From contig NZ_JAGIAS010000006.1 of the NCBI RefSeq assembly GCF_017744695.1, positions 399,506 through 463,505 on the forward strand: a DNA stretch of 64,000 nt, read 5' to 3'. The notes beneath the pieces were generated by a model. The model was not told the DNA's origin, did no database searches, and saw only the letters and a list, made by a program, of their open reading frames with translations. The stretch is from Dyadobacter sp. (GTDB lineage: Bacteria; Bacteroidota; Bacteroidia; Cytophagales; Spirosomataceae). The position numbers and the translations under genes were made by a program. Positions 8,999-17,537 of the stretch are shown here, in pieces; positions within the stretch are counted from its first letter, which is position 1; every line of letters begins with the position of its first letter.

Positions 8999-10207
8999 AT
9001 GCTGTTAACCGGAAGAGTTTTGAAGTGGTTTTGTTTGATCAATATAGTTGCTTTCGCATGGACGAATGCGTCGGCACAGAAGAAAGGAAAGAGCGGAGCG
9101 GCTCTTGTATTTAAAAAAACAGAGCTCACCAAGCGATTCATTGCGGAAGGTGCCGCCATGGGCGATGTAAACAAGGATGGCAAAAAGGATATTCTTTCCG
9201 GGGCCTATTGGTTCGAAGCGCCGGACTGGAAGGAACACGAACTCGCCAAGCCGCAAGAATTTATCGTGAATGGCAGTTACAGCGATTCTTTCCTGGATTT
9301 CGCCATGGATGTGAACCAGGATGGCTGGATAGATCTTATTCGCATTGATTGGCCGGGAAAGGCTGCTGCCTGGCACGAGAACCCACAAAACAAACCGGGA
9401 CATTGGCCGGTGCATACCATTTATTCTTCGGTAGGGAATGAGTCGCCGCAGTTGGTGGATATCGATGGGGACGGCCGGTTGGATCTACTTTGCAATGATC
9501 CGACGGGTAAGAAAGTGATTTGGTTGAAATGCCCTTCCAAAAAAGGCGAAACGACCTGGGAGAAATATGTGATCAGTAACGATCCCAACAATTCCACGCA
9601 TATGTACACGCACGGGATCGGCTATGGCGATATTAATGGTGATGGCCGTAAGGATGTGCTCGTGCGAAGCGGATGGTGGGAAGGACCGGCGGAAGGGCCT
9701 GCCAAATACCCCAAGGACAAGGACTGGAAGTTCCATCCGGCTGATCTGGGACAGGATTGTTCACAAATGTATGTCTTGGATTTGAATGGCGACGGCCTGA
9801 ACGACGTGTTGAGCGCTTCTGCGCATAACTACGGCATCTGGTGGCACGAGCAGCGGAAGGAAGGCAATGAAACGGTCTGGATCCATCACGATATCGATAA
9901 AACCATTTCGCAGACGCACGGCCTCGCGCTGAAAGACATGAATGGCGACGGACACCCCGATTTTGTAACAGGCAAACGCTATTTCGCGCATAATGGAAAC
10001 GACCCCGGCGAGTTCGAGCCGGCATTTATATCATGGTTTGAATATAAGCCCGGTAAAGTCCCCACCTGGATCAGGCATGATATTGATGATAATTCGGGGG
10101 TAGGCTTGCACGTGACTGTCGAGGACCTGAATGGCGACGGCTTGCTCGACATCGTTACCGGCAACAAAAAAGGCGTACGCATCTTTACACAACAAAAAGG
10201 GAAGTAA
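8999..10207 (+). CDS. FG-GAP/VCBS-repeat secreted protein
   Basis: This 402-aa protein has a signal peptide (WFCLINIVAFAWTNASAQ) and at least five VCBS/FG-GAP calcium-binding loops: GDVNKDGKKDIL, MDVNQDGWIDLI, VDIDGDGRLDLL, GDINGDGRKDVL, LDLNGDGLNDVL, KDMNGDGHPDFV and EDLNGDGLLDIV. These form an integrin-alpha-like propeller. It starts 32 bp after the haem c protein and stops 6 bp before the isomerase gene, so the three probably form one transcript. No catalytic residues are recognisable; a role in binding a carbohydrate or the neighbouring dehydrogenase is inferred. A second protein of this type is at 30449. Confidence 0.75.
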   Translation: MLLTGRVLKWFCLINIVAFAWTNASAQKKGKSGAALVFKKTELTKRFIAEGAAMGDVNKDGKKDILSGAYWFEAPDWKEHELAKPQEFIVNGSYSDSFLDFAMDVNQDGWIDLIRIDWPGKAAAWHENPQNKPGHWPVHTIYSSVGNESPQLVDIDGDGRLDLLCNDPTGKKVIWLKCPSKKGETTWEKYVISNDPNNSTHMYTHGIGYGDINGDGRKDVLVRSGWWEGPAEGPAKYPKDKDWKFHPADLGQDCSQMYVLDLNGDGLNDVLSASAHNYGIWWHEQRKEGNETVWIHHDIDKTISQTHGLALKDMNGDGHPDFVTGKRYFAHNGNDPGEFEPAFISWFEYKPGKVPTWIRHDIDDNSGVGLHVTVEDLNGDGLLDIVTGNKKGVRIFTQQKGK

Positions 10208-10213
10208 GCTCGG

Positions 10214-11059
10214 ATGAAGTTTGGCATCAATACCTACCTGTTTTCTTCACCATTCACGAACGAAAGCGTGTCATTTTTCCCGCAGTTCAGGGAATGGGGC
10301 TTTGATTTTGTTGAAATAGCTTTGGAAGACCCGGCGGACATCGATCCGGATTTTGTCCGGAAGGCATTAGACGATAGCGGGCTTGCATGCAGGTCTGTAT
10401 GCGCGGCTACCGGCCCGGGGCGTGACCTGCGCGGAACGCGCAAGGACCAGGTGACGGCCATCGAATATGTGGAAGCACTTATCCGCATTGCGCCGGTGTT
10501 GGGAAGTAAGTTGGTGGCCGGACCTATTTATTCTGCGGTAGGCCGTGCGGAACTGGTGCCTGATGATCAAAAGCGTAAACAGTGGGACCTGGTTGCGGAT
10601 AACCTGAAAGTACTGGCAGATTTTGCCTTAAAGCACGATGTAAAGCTGGCAATTGAGCCGCTGAACCGATACGAGACTGATTTTATCAACACCTGTGAGC
10701 AGGCGTTGCGAATGATCGAGACAGTAGGTAGCGATGCATTGCAGGTACACCTCGATACTTTTCACATGAACCTGGAAGAAAAGGACCCGGCGCTCGCTAT
10801 CCGGAAGGCGGGAAGCAAGCTTGGCCTGCTGCATGCGTCCGGCAGCGATCGCGGTACACCCGGTGGTGATCAGATCAACTGGGACCGCATTTTCGCTGCG
10901 CTGGACCATATCCACTATCAAGGCGACATCGTTATCGAATCGTTCACACCGGATGTGAAGGTGATTGCCAAAGCGGCTTCCATCTGGCGACAAGTAGAGC
11001 CCTCACGCGAAGCGATCGCGGTCGAAGGTTTGCAATTTCTGCGGTCGCTGGCGTTTTGA
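10214..11059 (+). CDS. Sugar phosphate isomerase/epimerase-type TIM barrel
   Basis: This 281-aa cytoplasmic protein (no signal peptide) is of the xylose-isomerase-like/AP-endonuclease-2 superfamily and closest in pattern to D-tagatose/D-psicose 3-epimerases. The expected metal-binding positions are visible: Glu in LAIEPLNRYETDF, Asp and His in VHLDTFHMN, His in LLHASGSDRG, and Glu in IVIESFTPD. The length is normal for the family (about 280-300). It follows the VCBS protein by 6 bp. With the haem c dehydrogenase it suggests periplasmic oxidation plus cytoplasmic isomerisation of an unusual sugar, but the substrate is not determinable here. Confidence 0.8.
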   Translation: MKFGINTYLFSSPFTNESVSFFPQFREWGFDFVEIALEDPADIDPDFVRKALDDSGLACRSVCAATGPGRDLRGTRKDQVTAIEYVEALIRIAPVLGSKLVAGPIYSAVGRAELVPDDQKRKQWDLVADNLKVLADFALKHDVKLAIEPLNRYETDFINTCEQALRMIETVGSDALQVHLDTFHMNLEEKDPALAIRKAGSKLGLLHASGSDRGTPGGDQINWDRIFAALDHIHYQGDIVIESFTPDVKVIAKAASIWRQVEPSREAIAVEGLQFLRSLAF

Positions 11060-11156
11060 GCCGGATGATTTTCAATCGGTTCTTTTGTTATATCGTTAGC
11101 ATTCGTTGTGGGAATGGGCAGCGGGATTTGGTAATATTGTAAAAACGAACTGGCTC

Positions 11157-11747
11157 ATGATCACAAGTTTTGACGAACTGGACCTTACCAAGCAGTATAC
11201 TTACGCTGATTACCTGAAATGGCAATTTCAGGAACGTTTGGAGTTGATTAAGGGGTATATTTATAAGATGTCGCCTGCGCCGTCACGGCGGCATCAGGAC
11301 ATTGTCTGGAACTTGAACGTAGCTATTGGGAACCATATTAAGGGGTATCCTTGCAAAGCTTATTCTGCACCATTTGATGTAAGGCTACCGATCAAAGACA
11401 AAAAGAGCAATCAAGAAATCACAACGGTTTTGCAGCCGGACATTTGTGTGATATGTGATTTGACGAAACTAGATGATAGGGGATGCCTTGGAGCGCCCGA
11501 TCTTGTAATTGAAGTTCTTTCTCCTGGCAATACGCAGAGAGAAATGAGCCAAAAATTTAATGCGTATGAAGAAAGCGGCGTTCGGGAGTATTGGGTAGTG
11601 TATCCTGAATATGGACATGTCAATATCTTTTTGCTTGACGGAGACAGGAGATTTGTGGGACAACATCCGAAAGTAAACGGTGAGATATTACGATCGGTTG
11701 TGTTTCCGGATCTGGAAATTAATCTCTCTGAAGTATTTGTAGATTAA
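11157..11747 (+). CDS. Uma2 family (DUF820) PD-(D/E)XK nuclease-like protein
   Basis: The ATG at 11157 is preferred to a TTG at 11106 because Uma2 proteins start just before the YTYADYLKW...ERLELIKGYIYKMSPAP segment (196 aa). The nuclease core is visible: Asp in VLQPDICVICD, then Glu and spacing in APDLVIEVLSPGNTQREMSQKFNAY, followed by GVREYWVVYPEYGHVNIF. The family is abundant in cyanobacteria and Bacteroidota; its cellular role is not established. It is monocistronic, ends in a shared terminator with mqo, and has no toxin or transposon partner beside it. Confidence 0.85.
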   Translation: MITSFDELDLTKQYTYADYLKWQFQERLELIKGYIYKMSPAPSRRHQDIVWNLNVAIGNHIKGYPCKAYSAPFDVRLPIKDKKSNQEITTVLQPDICVICDLTKLDDRGCLGAPDLVIEVLSPGNTQREMSQKFNAYEESGVREYWVVYPEYGHVNIFLLDGDRRFVGQHPKVNGEILRSVVFPDLEINLSEVFVD

Positions 11748-11752
11748 AACAG

Positions 11753-11778
11753 AAAGCCCCGGCACCGGCCGGGGCTTT
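11753..11778. terminator. Bidirectional terminator between the Uma2 gene and mqo
   Basis: A perfect 11-bp stem (AAAGCCCCGGC, 11753-11763, with its complement at 11768-11778) has a 4-nt loop. It lies in the 54-bp gap between convergent genes and has A/T ends on both sides, so it can serve both strands. Confidence 0.85.
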
Positions 11779-11801
11779 AATGTTTCTATATTAACCTAAA
11801 A

Positions 11802-13328
11802 TCAAGCAGTCACTTCCTCTTCCAAATGCGGGGCGCTCAAATGCAGCACTTCGGTAGTCCAGGCACGGGTTTTCGCGGCCAAGTCTTTTTCTTTGGAAAG
11901 TGATTTGCCGAATGAAGGAATGATCTTCTTGAATTCGCGCTGCCATTCCGGAGATTTAGCTTCGGCGAAACATTTGTGAATCAATTCCAGCATGATCGAT
12001 ACGGCGGTCGAAGCGCCGGGAGACGCGCCCAGCAACGCAGCCAATGAACCGTCTGCGGCAGTTACCATTTCGGTACCGAATTCAAGTACACCACCTGCTT
12101 TTTTATCTTTTTTGATCACCTGAACACGCTGGCCGGCCGTTTCGAGATTCCAATCTTCCAGTTTCGCTTCCGGGAAATAGTCTTTCAGCGCTTCCAACCG
12201 GTCTTGCGGCGATTGCCGAACCTGGTCGATCAGGTATTTGGTGAGCGGAATGTTGTGCAGTCCCGCCGCCAGCATTGGTTTGATATTGTTCAGTTTAATA
12301 GAAAGCGGAAGGTCCAGGTAGGAACCGTTTTTCAAAAACTTGGTTGAAAACCCGGCATATGGCCCGAAAAGCAATGCCTTTTTACCGTCGATAATGCGGG
12401 TATCGAGGTGAGGAACAGACATCGGTGGTGAGCCCACGGAAGCCTTGCCATACACTTTCGCCTGGTGTTTTTCGACGATTTCCGGTTTGTTACATACCAG
12501 CCATTGTCCGCTGACGGGGAAACCTCCGAACCCTTTACCTTCGGGGATATTCGATTTTTCGAGCAATGGCAACGAGCCGCCTCCTGCGCCGATGAATACG
12601 AACTTTGCATTGACCTTACTTTCTTTTTTTGTGGCGCGGTCCTTCACCTCGATGAGCCAGGAGTTATCCTTCTTGCGAGAAAGATCATCAACCTCGTAGT
12701 TGAGGAAGAGATTCACGCCATCCTGCTTTTCGAGGTAGTTGAACATGGCTTTGGTCAGCGCGCCAAAGTTGACGTCCGTACCAAGTTCCATGCGGGTTGC
12801 AGCGACCTTTTCATCAGCGTTCCTGCCGTTCATGACCAGCGGTATCCAGCTTTCGATCGTATCCTTGTCCTCGGTATATTCCATTCCGTGGAACAAATGG
12901 TGGCTGGTTAGCGCTTTGTAGCGCTTGCGGAGATACTCCACGTTTTCCTCGCCCCAAACAAAGCTCAAATGAGGAATATTGTGGATAAATTCGTCAGGTG
13001 AATCAATCACGCCATTTTCAACCAGGTACGCCCAGAACTCCTTCGATACTTCGAATGACTCGGCGATTTTGACGGCCTTTTTGGTTTCGATGGAGCCGTC
13101 GGCCAGCTGTGGCGTGTAGTTCAATTCGCAGAAAGCGGAATGGCCGGTACCGGCGTTATTCCACGGATCTGAGCTCTCCGCGGTTACGCGGTCAAGACGT
13201 TCGAAAACCGAGATGGTAATGGATGGATTAAGCTTTTTCAGTAGAACCCCGAGCGTAGCGCTCATAATGCCTGCCCCAATCAAAACCACGTCAGGTGAGC
13301 TCGTTTTTGAAGACTTCTTGGTATTCAT
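11802..13328 (-). CDS. mqo: Malate:quinone oxidoreductase
   Basis: The Met at 13328 is chosen because it precedes the FAD-binding beta-alpha-beta fold (DVVLIGAGIMSATLGVLLKKL) at the usual distance; the longer reading frame adds a hydrophobic segment not found in the family. At 508 aa it has the normal length. Family hallmarks include WNNAGTGHSAFCELNYTP, GTDVNFGALTKAM, FIGAGGGSLPLLEKS, GFPVSGQWLVCN, and the C-terminal LLGASPGASTAVSIML. The enzyme oxidises malate to oxaloacetate at the inner membrane and passes electrons to quinone, a TCA cycle step. It is monocistronic. Confidence 0.95.
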   Translation of the reverse strand: MNTKKSSKTSSPDVVLIGAGIMSATLGVLLKKLNPSITISVFERLDRVTAESSDPWNNAGTGHSAFCELNYTPQLADGSIETKKAVKIAESFEVSKEFWAYLVENGVIDSPDEFIHNIPHLSFVWGEENVEYLRKRYKALTSHHLFHGMEYTEDKDTIESWIPLVMNGRNADEKVAATRMELGTDVNFGALTKAMFNYLEKQDGVNLFLNYEVDDLSRKKDNSWLIEVKDRATKKESKVNAKFVFIGAGGGSLPLLEKSNIPEGKGFGGFPVSGQWLVCNKPEIVEKHQAKVYGKASVGSPPMSVPHLDTRIIDGKKALLFGPYAGFSTKFLKNGSYLDLPLSIKLNNIKPMLAAGLHNIPLTKYLIDQVRQSPQDRLEALKDYFPEAKLEDWNLETAGQRVQVIKKDKKAGGVLEFGTEMVTAADGSLAALLGASPGASTAVSIMLELIHKCFAEAKSPEWQREFKKIIPSFGKSLSKEKDLAAKTRAWTTEVLHLSAPHLEEEVTA

Positions 13329-13519
13329 CACGAAAAAAAGAAATATGGTAAGAAGGCCTAAGCCCGGAAAAGTACAAATCACTGTCAGGTAACAATCGTC
13401 CTAACAATATTTGTTTCGAAAATAGTATAATTTCAAAAATAAAAGTTATGGCGATCTGTAAGTTCTTGGCAGGGGGCAATTAAAACTTTCTTTGTTGCAA
13501 AAGTGGGGCGGGGTAAAAG

Positions 13520-13549
13520 AAAAAGGCGACCCTAAGATCGCCCTTTCTT
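13520..13549 (-). terminator. Terminator after the collagen-like lipoprotein gene
   Basis: Read on the - strand, GGGCGA...TCGCC forms a short GC stem followed by TTTTTCTTTT. It sits just past the stop of the 13562-14152 gene. Confidence 0.6.
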
Positions 13550-13561
13550 TGGATGGGATAA

Positions 13562-14152
13562 TTACTTAACGTCGGCTTGCAAAATATCCGATTCTTTTAT
13601 TCCGAAGGTTGATACAACTTCCTCGTAATTCTTCATATCTACCTCGGCATTTAGTCTTAGTTTTTCGGCAGGAATGATCACCGCACGAATAGCTTCAAAA
13701 TCGCGCTCAGGAGCTGTATCCTGTTGTTCCGACCAACTCTGGGGTCTGATGTCGACGAAGAATGTGTTGTTTCTGAGAAGTGTTACGAACGTGAAATTTG
13801 TCCATTTATCATCAGCGAAACGGACAATTCCCGGTTGAGACCACCACACTCCCTGACTCTTAATGAAAACGACTACTACGCTTTTGTTAATCAACGCGGT
13901 ATCTGCTGCCGACAGATTCGATTTACCGAGGGTATATCCTCCTTTCGTGCTTTTCACCGCCGTTGCAACGATCTCTTTGGCCCCTACACCGTCCTTACCG
14001 TCTTCGCCGTCCGCACCATCTTTACCGGGGGCTCCTGTTTCGCCTTTAGGACCTGCCGGGCCCGCTGGTCCGACGTCACCTTTGTCGCCGTCGCAACTTG
14101 CAATCAGACCGATTAATGCTATCCAAGCGATAAAAGTCAGCCTTCTAATCAT
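13562..14152 (-). CDS. Collagen-like (Gly-X-Y) lipoprotein
   Basis: The protein has 196 aa with a lipoprotein signal (AWIALIGLIASC; Cys about residue 20). Directly after the Cys come about a dozen Gly-X-Y triplets (GDKGDVGPAGPAGPKGETG and on to GKDGVG), which should form a short trimeric collagen-like stalk. The remaining 120 or so residues are a beta-rich globular domain of unknown type. Such proteins with a Gly-X-Y stalk after the lipid anchor recur in Bacteroidota. The gene is single, on the strand opposite the downstream C25 peptidases. Function unknown; a surface display or spacer role is only inferred. Confidence 0.75.
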   Translation of the reverse strand: MIRRLTFIAWIALIGLIASCDGDKGDVGPAGPAGPKGETGAPGKDGADGEDGKDGVGAKEIVATAVKSTKGGYTLGKSNLSAADTALINKSVVVVFIKSQGVWWSQPGIVRFADDKWTNFTFVTLLRNNTFFVDIRPQSWSEQQDTAPERDFEAIRAVIIPAEKLRLNAEVDMKNYEEVVSTFGIKESDILQADVK

Positions 14153-14536
14153 AATTGTATGAGTTTAGTTTATAAGTGAGAAAGAATTTTTAAGCAAATA
14201 AAGCACGAATTAACTCGGATAACAATGATTAAAAAGATACACTTTATTAACGGTAGATCATTGGGGTATTGCCGAGCGATAAATAAGACTAAAAAATTGT
14301 ACCAGCGAAGCCACATTTTGCGTTGTACGATCGTGCGCGACAAGTAACCGTTGAAATTTTTTGCGGCTAAAAACATAATAGGCGGGAGATAAGCAGGTTA
14401 CTACACTTTGATAATTATATTTGCTGCAGTATTAAAGATATTGTAGCTTTAATATGGTACAAATCGCGAATATCCTGATTCTGACACATCTAGAAGAAGG
14501 AGAATAAATCACACATAATAATTTAAACAGGACTTT
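14153..14536. other. 384-bp AT-rich intergenic region between divergent genes
   Basis: This region holds the promoters of the collagen-like lipoprotein (-) and the C25 peptidase pair (+). A TATATTTG sequence at 14427-14434 fits the Bacteroidota -7 motif on the + strand, but no TTG lies at the right spacing. I see no gene: the longest frame (14170-14376, -) is AT-rich and has no recognisable features. Confidence 0.5.
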
Positions 14537-17491
14537 ATGAGCACAAAAAAGTTTACTACTCTTTTTTTCATTGCCGCCTCACTACTAATTCAACTGAATG
14601 GATTTGCGCAGACGCCCTGGAGTGGGAAGTACGGAAATGAATGGTTAAATGGAAAGTATGGTCAGACATGGGTGAAAATTGCCGTGTCCAAGGCGGGACT
14701 ATACAAGGTAACGTTGCCGGACGCATTCAAGAACAAGCCGAATTTCCTCCACCTTTACCACCGGGGAGAAGAGGTTACCTTGGTAAGCGCTTCCAATACG
14801 GAGATCGAATTTTATGGCGTTCCAAACGACGGCTCTACCGATGAGTTGCTCTATCGTTTGCCGACAACGAGAAAGAATACTTATTTCAGCACGTATTCAG
14901 ACGAAAGCTCTTACTTCCTGACATTTGATTCCAATGCTCGACCGGTTGCAACGAGCGAGACGCTTTCGCCGGATCAGGGATTACCGAAGCAGGGATTTCA
15001 CAAATTTACTTTTTTGAAGAAGTTCGTGATCGAGAATTCGCACATGACTTCTTATCCTACACGACCAGCTACTCTGAACAGCTATTTTGAAGAAGGAAAA
15101 GCGGGAACCGGCACAAGAATTGCGAACAATCAGGCTGTGCGTACAACGAACGCGAAACCGGCGGTTTTTACGAACACTTATGTGGCGGAGCCTTTCGCTT
15201 TTCAAATCAAATCGAAGTACGGATCGAATGCTCCGGAAGTCAATGTACACTTCAAAGGTCGAGGATATCAATTCAGTGCCAATCCAATCATAGAGACGAG
15301 CGTCGGTAAAGATGCCGGCACTTTGCGTGTAGTAGGCACCACTGGTGTTACAGGCTTTCTCGACGCGGATTATCCTTTCACACTGCAGGATAACGATTAT
15401 GCAAACGGAGCAGGATTGCTGGGCTTCCGGGCGACTGGCGCGGCGACGGACGGTTTCTCGGTTTCGTATTATACTGTGACTTACGACCAGAACATCGACA
15501 TGCAGACGTTAACCTCTTACGAGTTTAATTTCCCTGCAGCGTCTGGTAATACACGTTTTACGATTCTCAATCCACCGGCAACAGGGACATTGCGGCTTAT
15601 CGATGTTTCCAACACTCACAGCCCTAGGATCATTAATGGCTCCGCGGCTGATTTGATGGTATCCAGAAATGGAGGTGCTATGAAACTGTTTGCGGGGACC
15701 GAAGTTCTGACCGGTACGCCTACTGCTGTCTCATTCCAGCAAATTAATCCGGCAGCATTCGATTATCTGATCCTGACTGCGGACACGCTGCTTAGTTCTG
15801 CAAATGAATATGCGACTTACCGGCAGACCGAATCTCCTGGTAAAAAGTATAAGCCGTTGGTTACGAGGATTAAAGATGTATACAACCAATTTAACTATGG
15901 AGAGCCGAGTCCTGTTGCAATCAGAAGATTCGTGGATTACATGGTTTCTGATAGCAACACGGATAAATTCCTGTTGTTACTTGGACGATCGGTGACCTAC
16001 TATGAACGAAGCGTTCGTGAAATTCCGGACGAAATACCGACAATAGGCTTTCCAGGGTCGGACATGTTGCTGGCAGATGGATTGGGCGGCGCTCCCGATG
16101 ACGTTCCTGTAATCCCGGTCGGAAGGATTTCAGCGATTACGAACCAGCAGGTGAAAGACTATCTCCAAAAGATCAGGACTTACGAAAAACAAAAAGACCT
16201 GGCCTGGCGAAAAAATGTAGTACATATCAACGGCGGAAAAACGTTGGACGAAGTTAATGCGTTTGCCAAGTATTTGTCAGATATCAGCGGTCCGATTTTC
16301 GCTGCCCCTTTCAAGGGTGACACGATTCAAAGAAAGAAATTCCCCATAAGTTCTGCGACAGTTCCTACGACGATTTCGGCCGATCTGAATGGAGTAGGAG
16401 CTGGTATGGTCACCTATTTTGGTCATGGAAACGTTGATGCCACTGACTTCGATTTCGGTTATGCTACGGATCCCGCAAAGGGTTATGCAAATACGGATAG
16501 GTACCCTGTGTTGTTCTACAACGGATGTGGTGTGAATAACATTTATAGCAACAGGTTTTCGCCATTTAGCGGAGCGGTTCCACCTAACTATCCAACTTCT
16601 TCAGGGAAAAGACCATTGTCGCTCGACTGGCTTCTGGCTCCTAACGCGGGCGCGATTGTAGTATTTGGAAATGACTGGGATGCTTACGCTTCTACATCCA
16701 ACGAGTATCTTGATCGCCTGTATCCGAAAATTTTTGGTCAGGACGATGCAAATCGAGGTACTATCGGACAAATTCTGCGTACAGTAGCGCTGGAAACCAA
16801 AACTGCAAAAGGGTATACCTATAATCCGGCACAAAATGCGCGCGTTGCCTCCTACTATGACGCGGACAGAGCGAATGTTCACCAAGTTATTCTTCAGGGC
16901 GACCCTGCGTTGCGCATCTTGATAAACGAAGGGCCAATGCCTGTTAGCCTTGTCTCATTTGATGCAAAGGCGGCAGGAAGCGATAAGGTGAATGTTACCT
17001 GGGTTACCGCATCAGAAAAAAATAATAGCCATTTTGTAATCGAAAGAAGCTACAATGCAAAAAACTTCGTGGAGATTGGCTCGGTAGAAGGAAAAGGAGA
17101 CAGCGATGTGGCGACTTCATATGAATTTGCGGACCGGAACCCACTCGCAGGAACAAATTATTACCGTCTGAAGCAGGTTGACCGCGCCACCACGGTGAAT
17201 GGCCAAATAGTTGAAGGCGAAATTACCTATTCAAGAATTGTATCTGTAACAAGAGAAGGTACTTCTGCCTTGGTAGCGTGGCCAAACCCGACCCTTGGCA
17301 AGGTGGATTTGAAATTGAATGTGCCAACCAAGATCAAAAGCTGGGATGTTATGGACCAGAAAGGCATATTCTATCAGAGAGAAGGAACCGGGACAGAGGT
17401 AAACCTGGAAAACCTACCGTCAGGCGAGTACATCATTAAGATTTCGACCGAAAATGATGACGTATACCTGCGTAAGGTTTTGAAAAAATAA
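14537..17491 (+). CDS. C25 (gingipain/PorU-type) cysteine peptidase with T9SS sorting domain, copy 1
   Basis: The protein has 984 aa and a signal peptide (FFIAASLLIQLNGFAQ). An N-terminal beta-rich propeptide-like region (30-400) leads to a caspase-like C25 domain with catalytic His630 in TYFGHGNVDATDF and Cys664 in VLFYNGCGVNN. Then follows the Ig-like linker (PVSLVSFDAKAAGSDKVNVTWVT) and a type A T9SS sorting domain (VAWPNPTLGKVDL...NLPSGEYIIKIS). C25 members are secreted Arg/Lys gingipains or the T9SS sortase PorU; the overall architecture resembles what is called PorU2. It is followed 46 bp later by a paralogue. True PorU should lie elsewhere. Surface protease or sortase role is inferred. 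Confidence 0.8.
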   Translation: MSTKKFTTLFFIAASLLIQLNGFAQTPWSGKYGNEWLNGKYGQTWVKIAVSKAGLYKVTLPDAFKNKPNFLHLYHRGEEVTLVSASNTEIEFYGVPNDGSTDELLYRLPTTRKNTYFSTYSDESSYFLTFDSNARPVATSETLSPDQGLPKQGFHKFTFLKKFVIENSHMTSYPTRPATLNSYFEEGKAGTGTRIANNQAVRTTNAKPAVFTNTYVAEPFAFQIKSKYGSNAPEVNVHFKGRGYQFSANPIIETSVGKDAGTLRVVGTTGVTGFLDADYPFTLQDNDYANGAGLLGFRATGAATDGFSVSYYTVTYDQNIDMQTLTSYEFNFPAASGNTRFTILNPPATGTLRLIDVSNTHSPRIINGSAADLMVSRNGGAMKLFAGTEVLTGTPTAVSFQQINPAAFDYLILTADTLLSSANEYATYRQTESPGKKYKPLVTRIKDVYNQFNYGEPSPVAIRRFVDYMVSDSNTDKFLLLLGRSVTYYERSVREIPDEIPTIGFPGSDMLLADGLGGAPDDVPVIPVGRISAITNQQVKDYLQKIRTYEKQKDLAWRKNVVHINGGKTLDEVNAFAKYLSDISGPIFAAPFKGDTIQRKKFPISSATVPTTISADLNGVGAGMVTYFGHGNVDATDFDFGYATDPAKGYANTDRYPVLFYNGCGVNNIYSNRFSPFSGAVPPNYPTSSGKRPLSLDWLLAPNAGAIVVFGNDWDAYASTSNEYLDRLYPKIFGQDDANRGTIGQILRTVALETKTAKGYTYNPAQNARVASYYDADRANVHQVILQGDPALRILINEGPMPVSLVSFDAKAAGSDKVNVTWVTASEKNNSHFVIERSYNAKNFVEIGSVEGKGDSDVATSYEFADRNPLAGTNYYRLKQVDRATTVNGQIVEGEITYSRIVSVTREGTSALVAWPNPTLGKVDLKLNVPTKIKSWDVMDQKGIFYQREGTGTEVNLENLPSGEYIIKISTENDDVYLRKVLKK

Positions 17492-17537
17492 ACGGAAGTT
17501 AAAACGAGTATCAGTAAGGGAAGAACGAAAGGCCAGT

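Noticed and set aside
14170..14376. 68-aa frame on the - strand
   Set aside because: It is AT-rich, lacks family signals, and lies in a promoter region.
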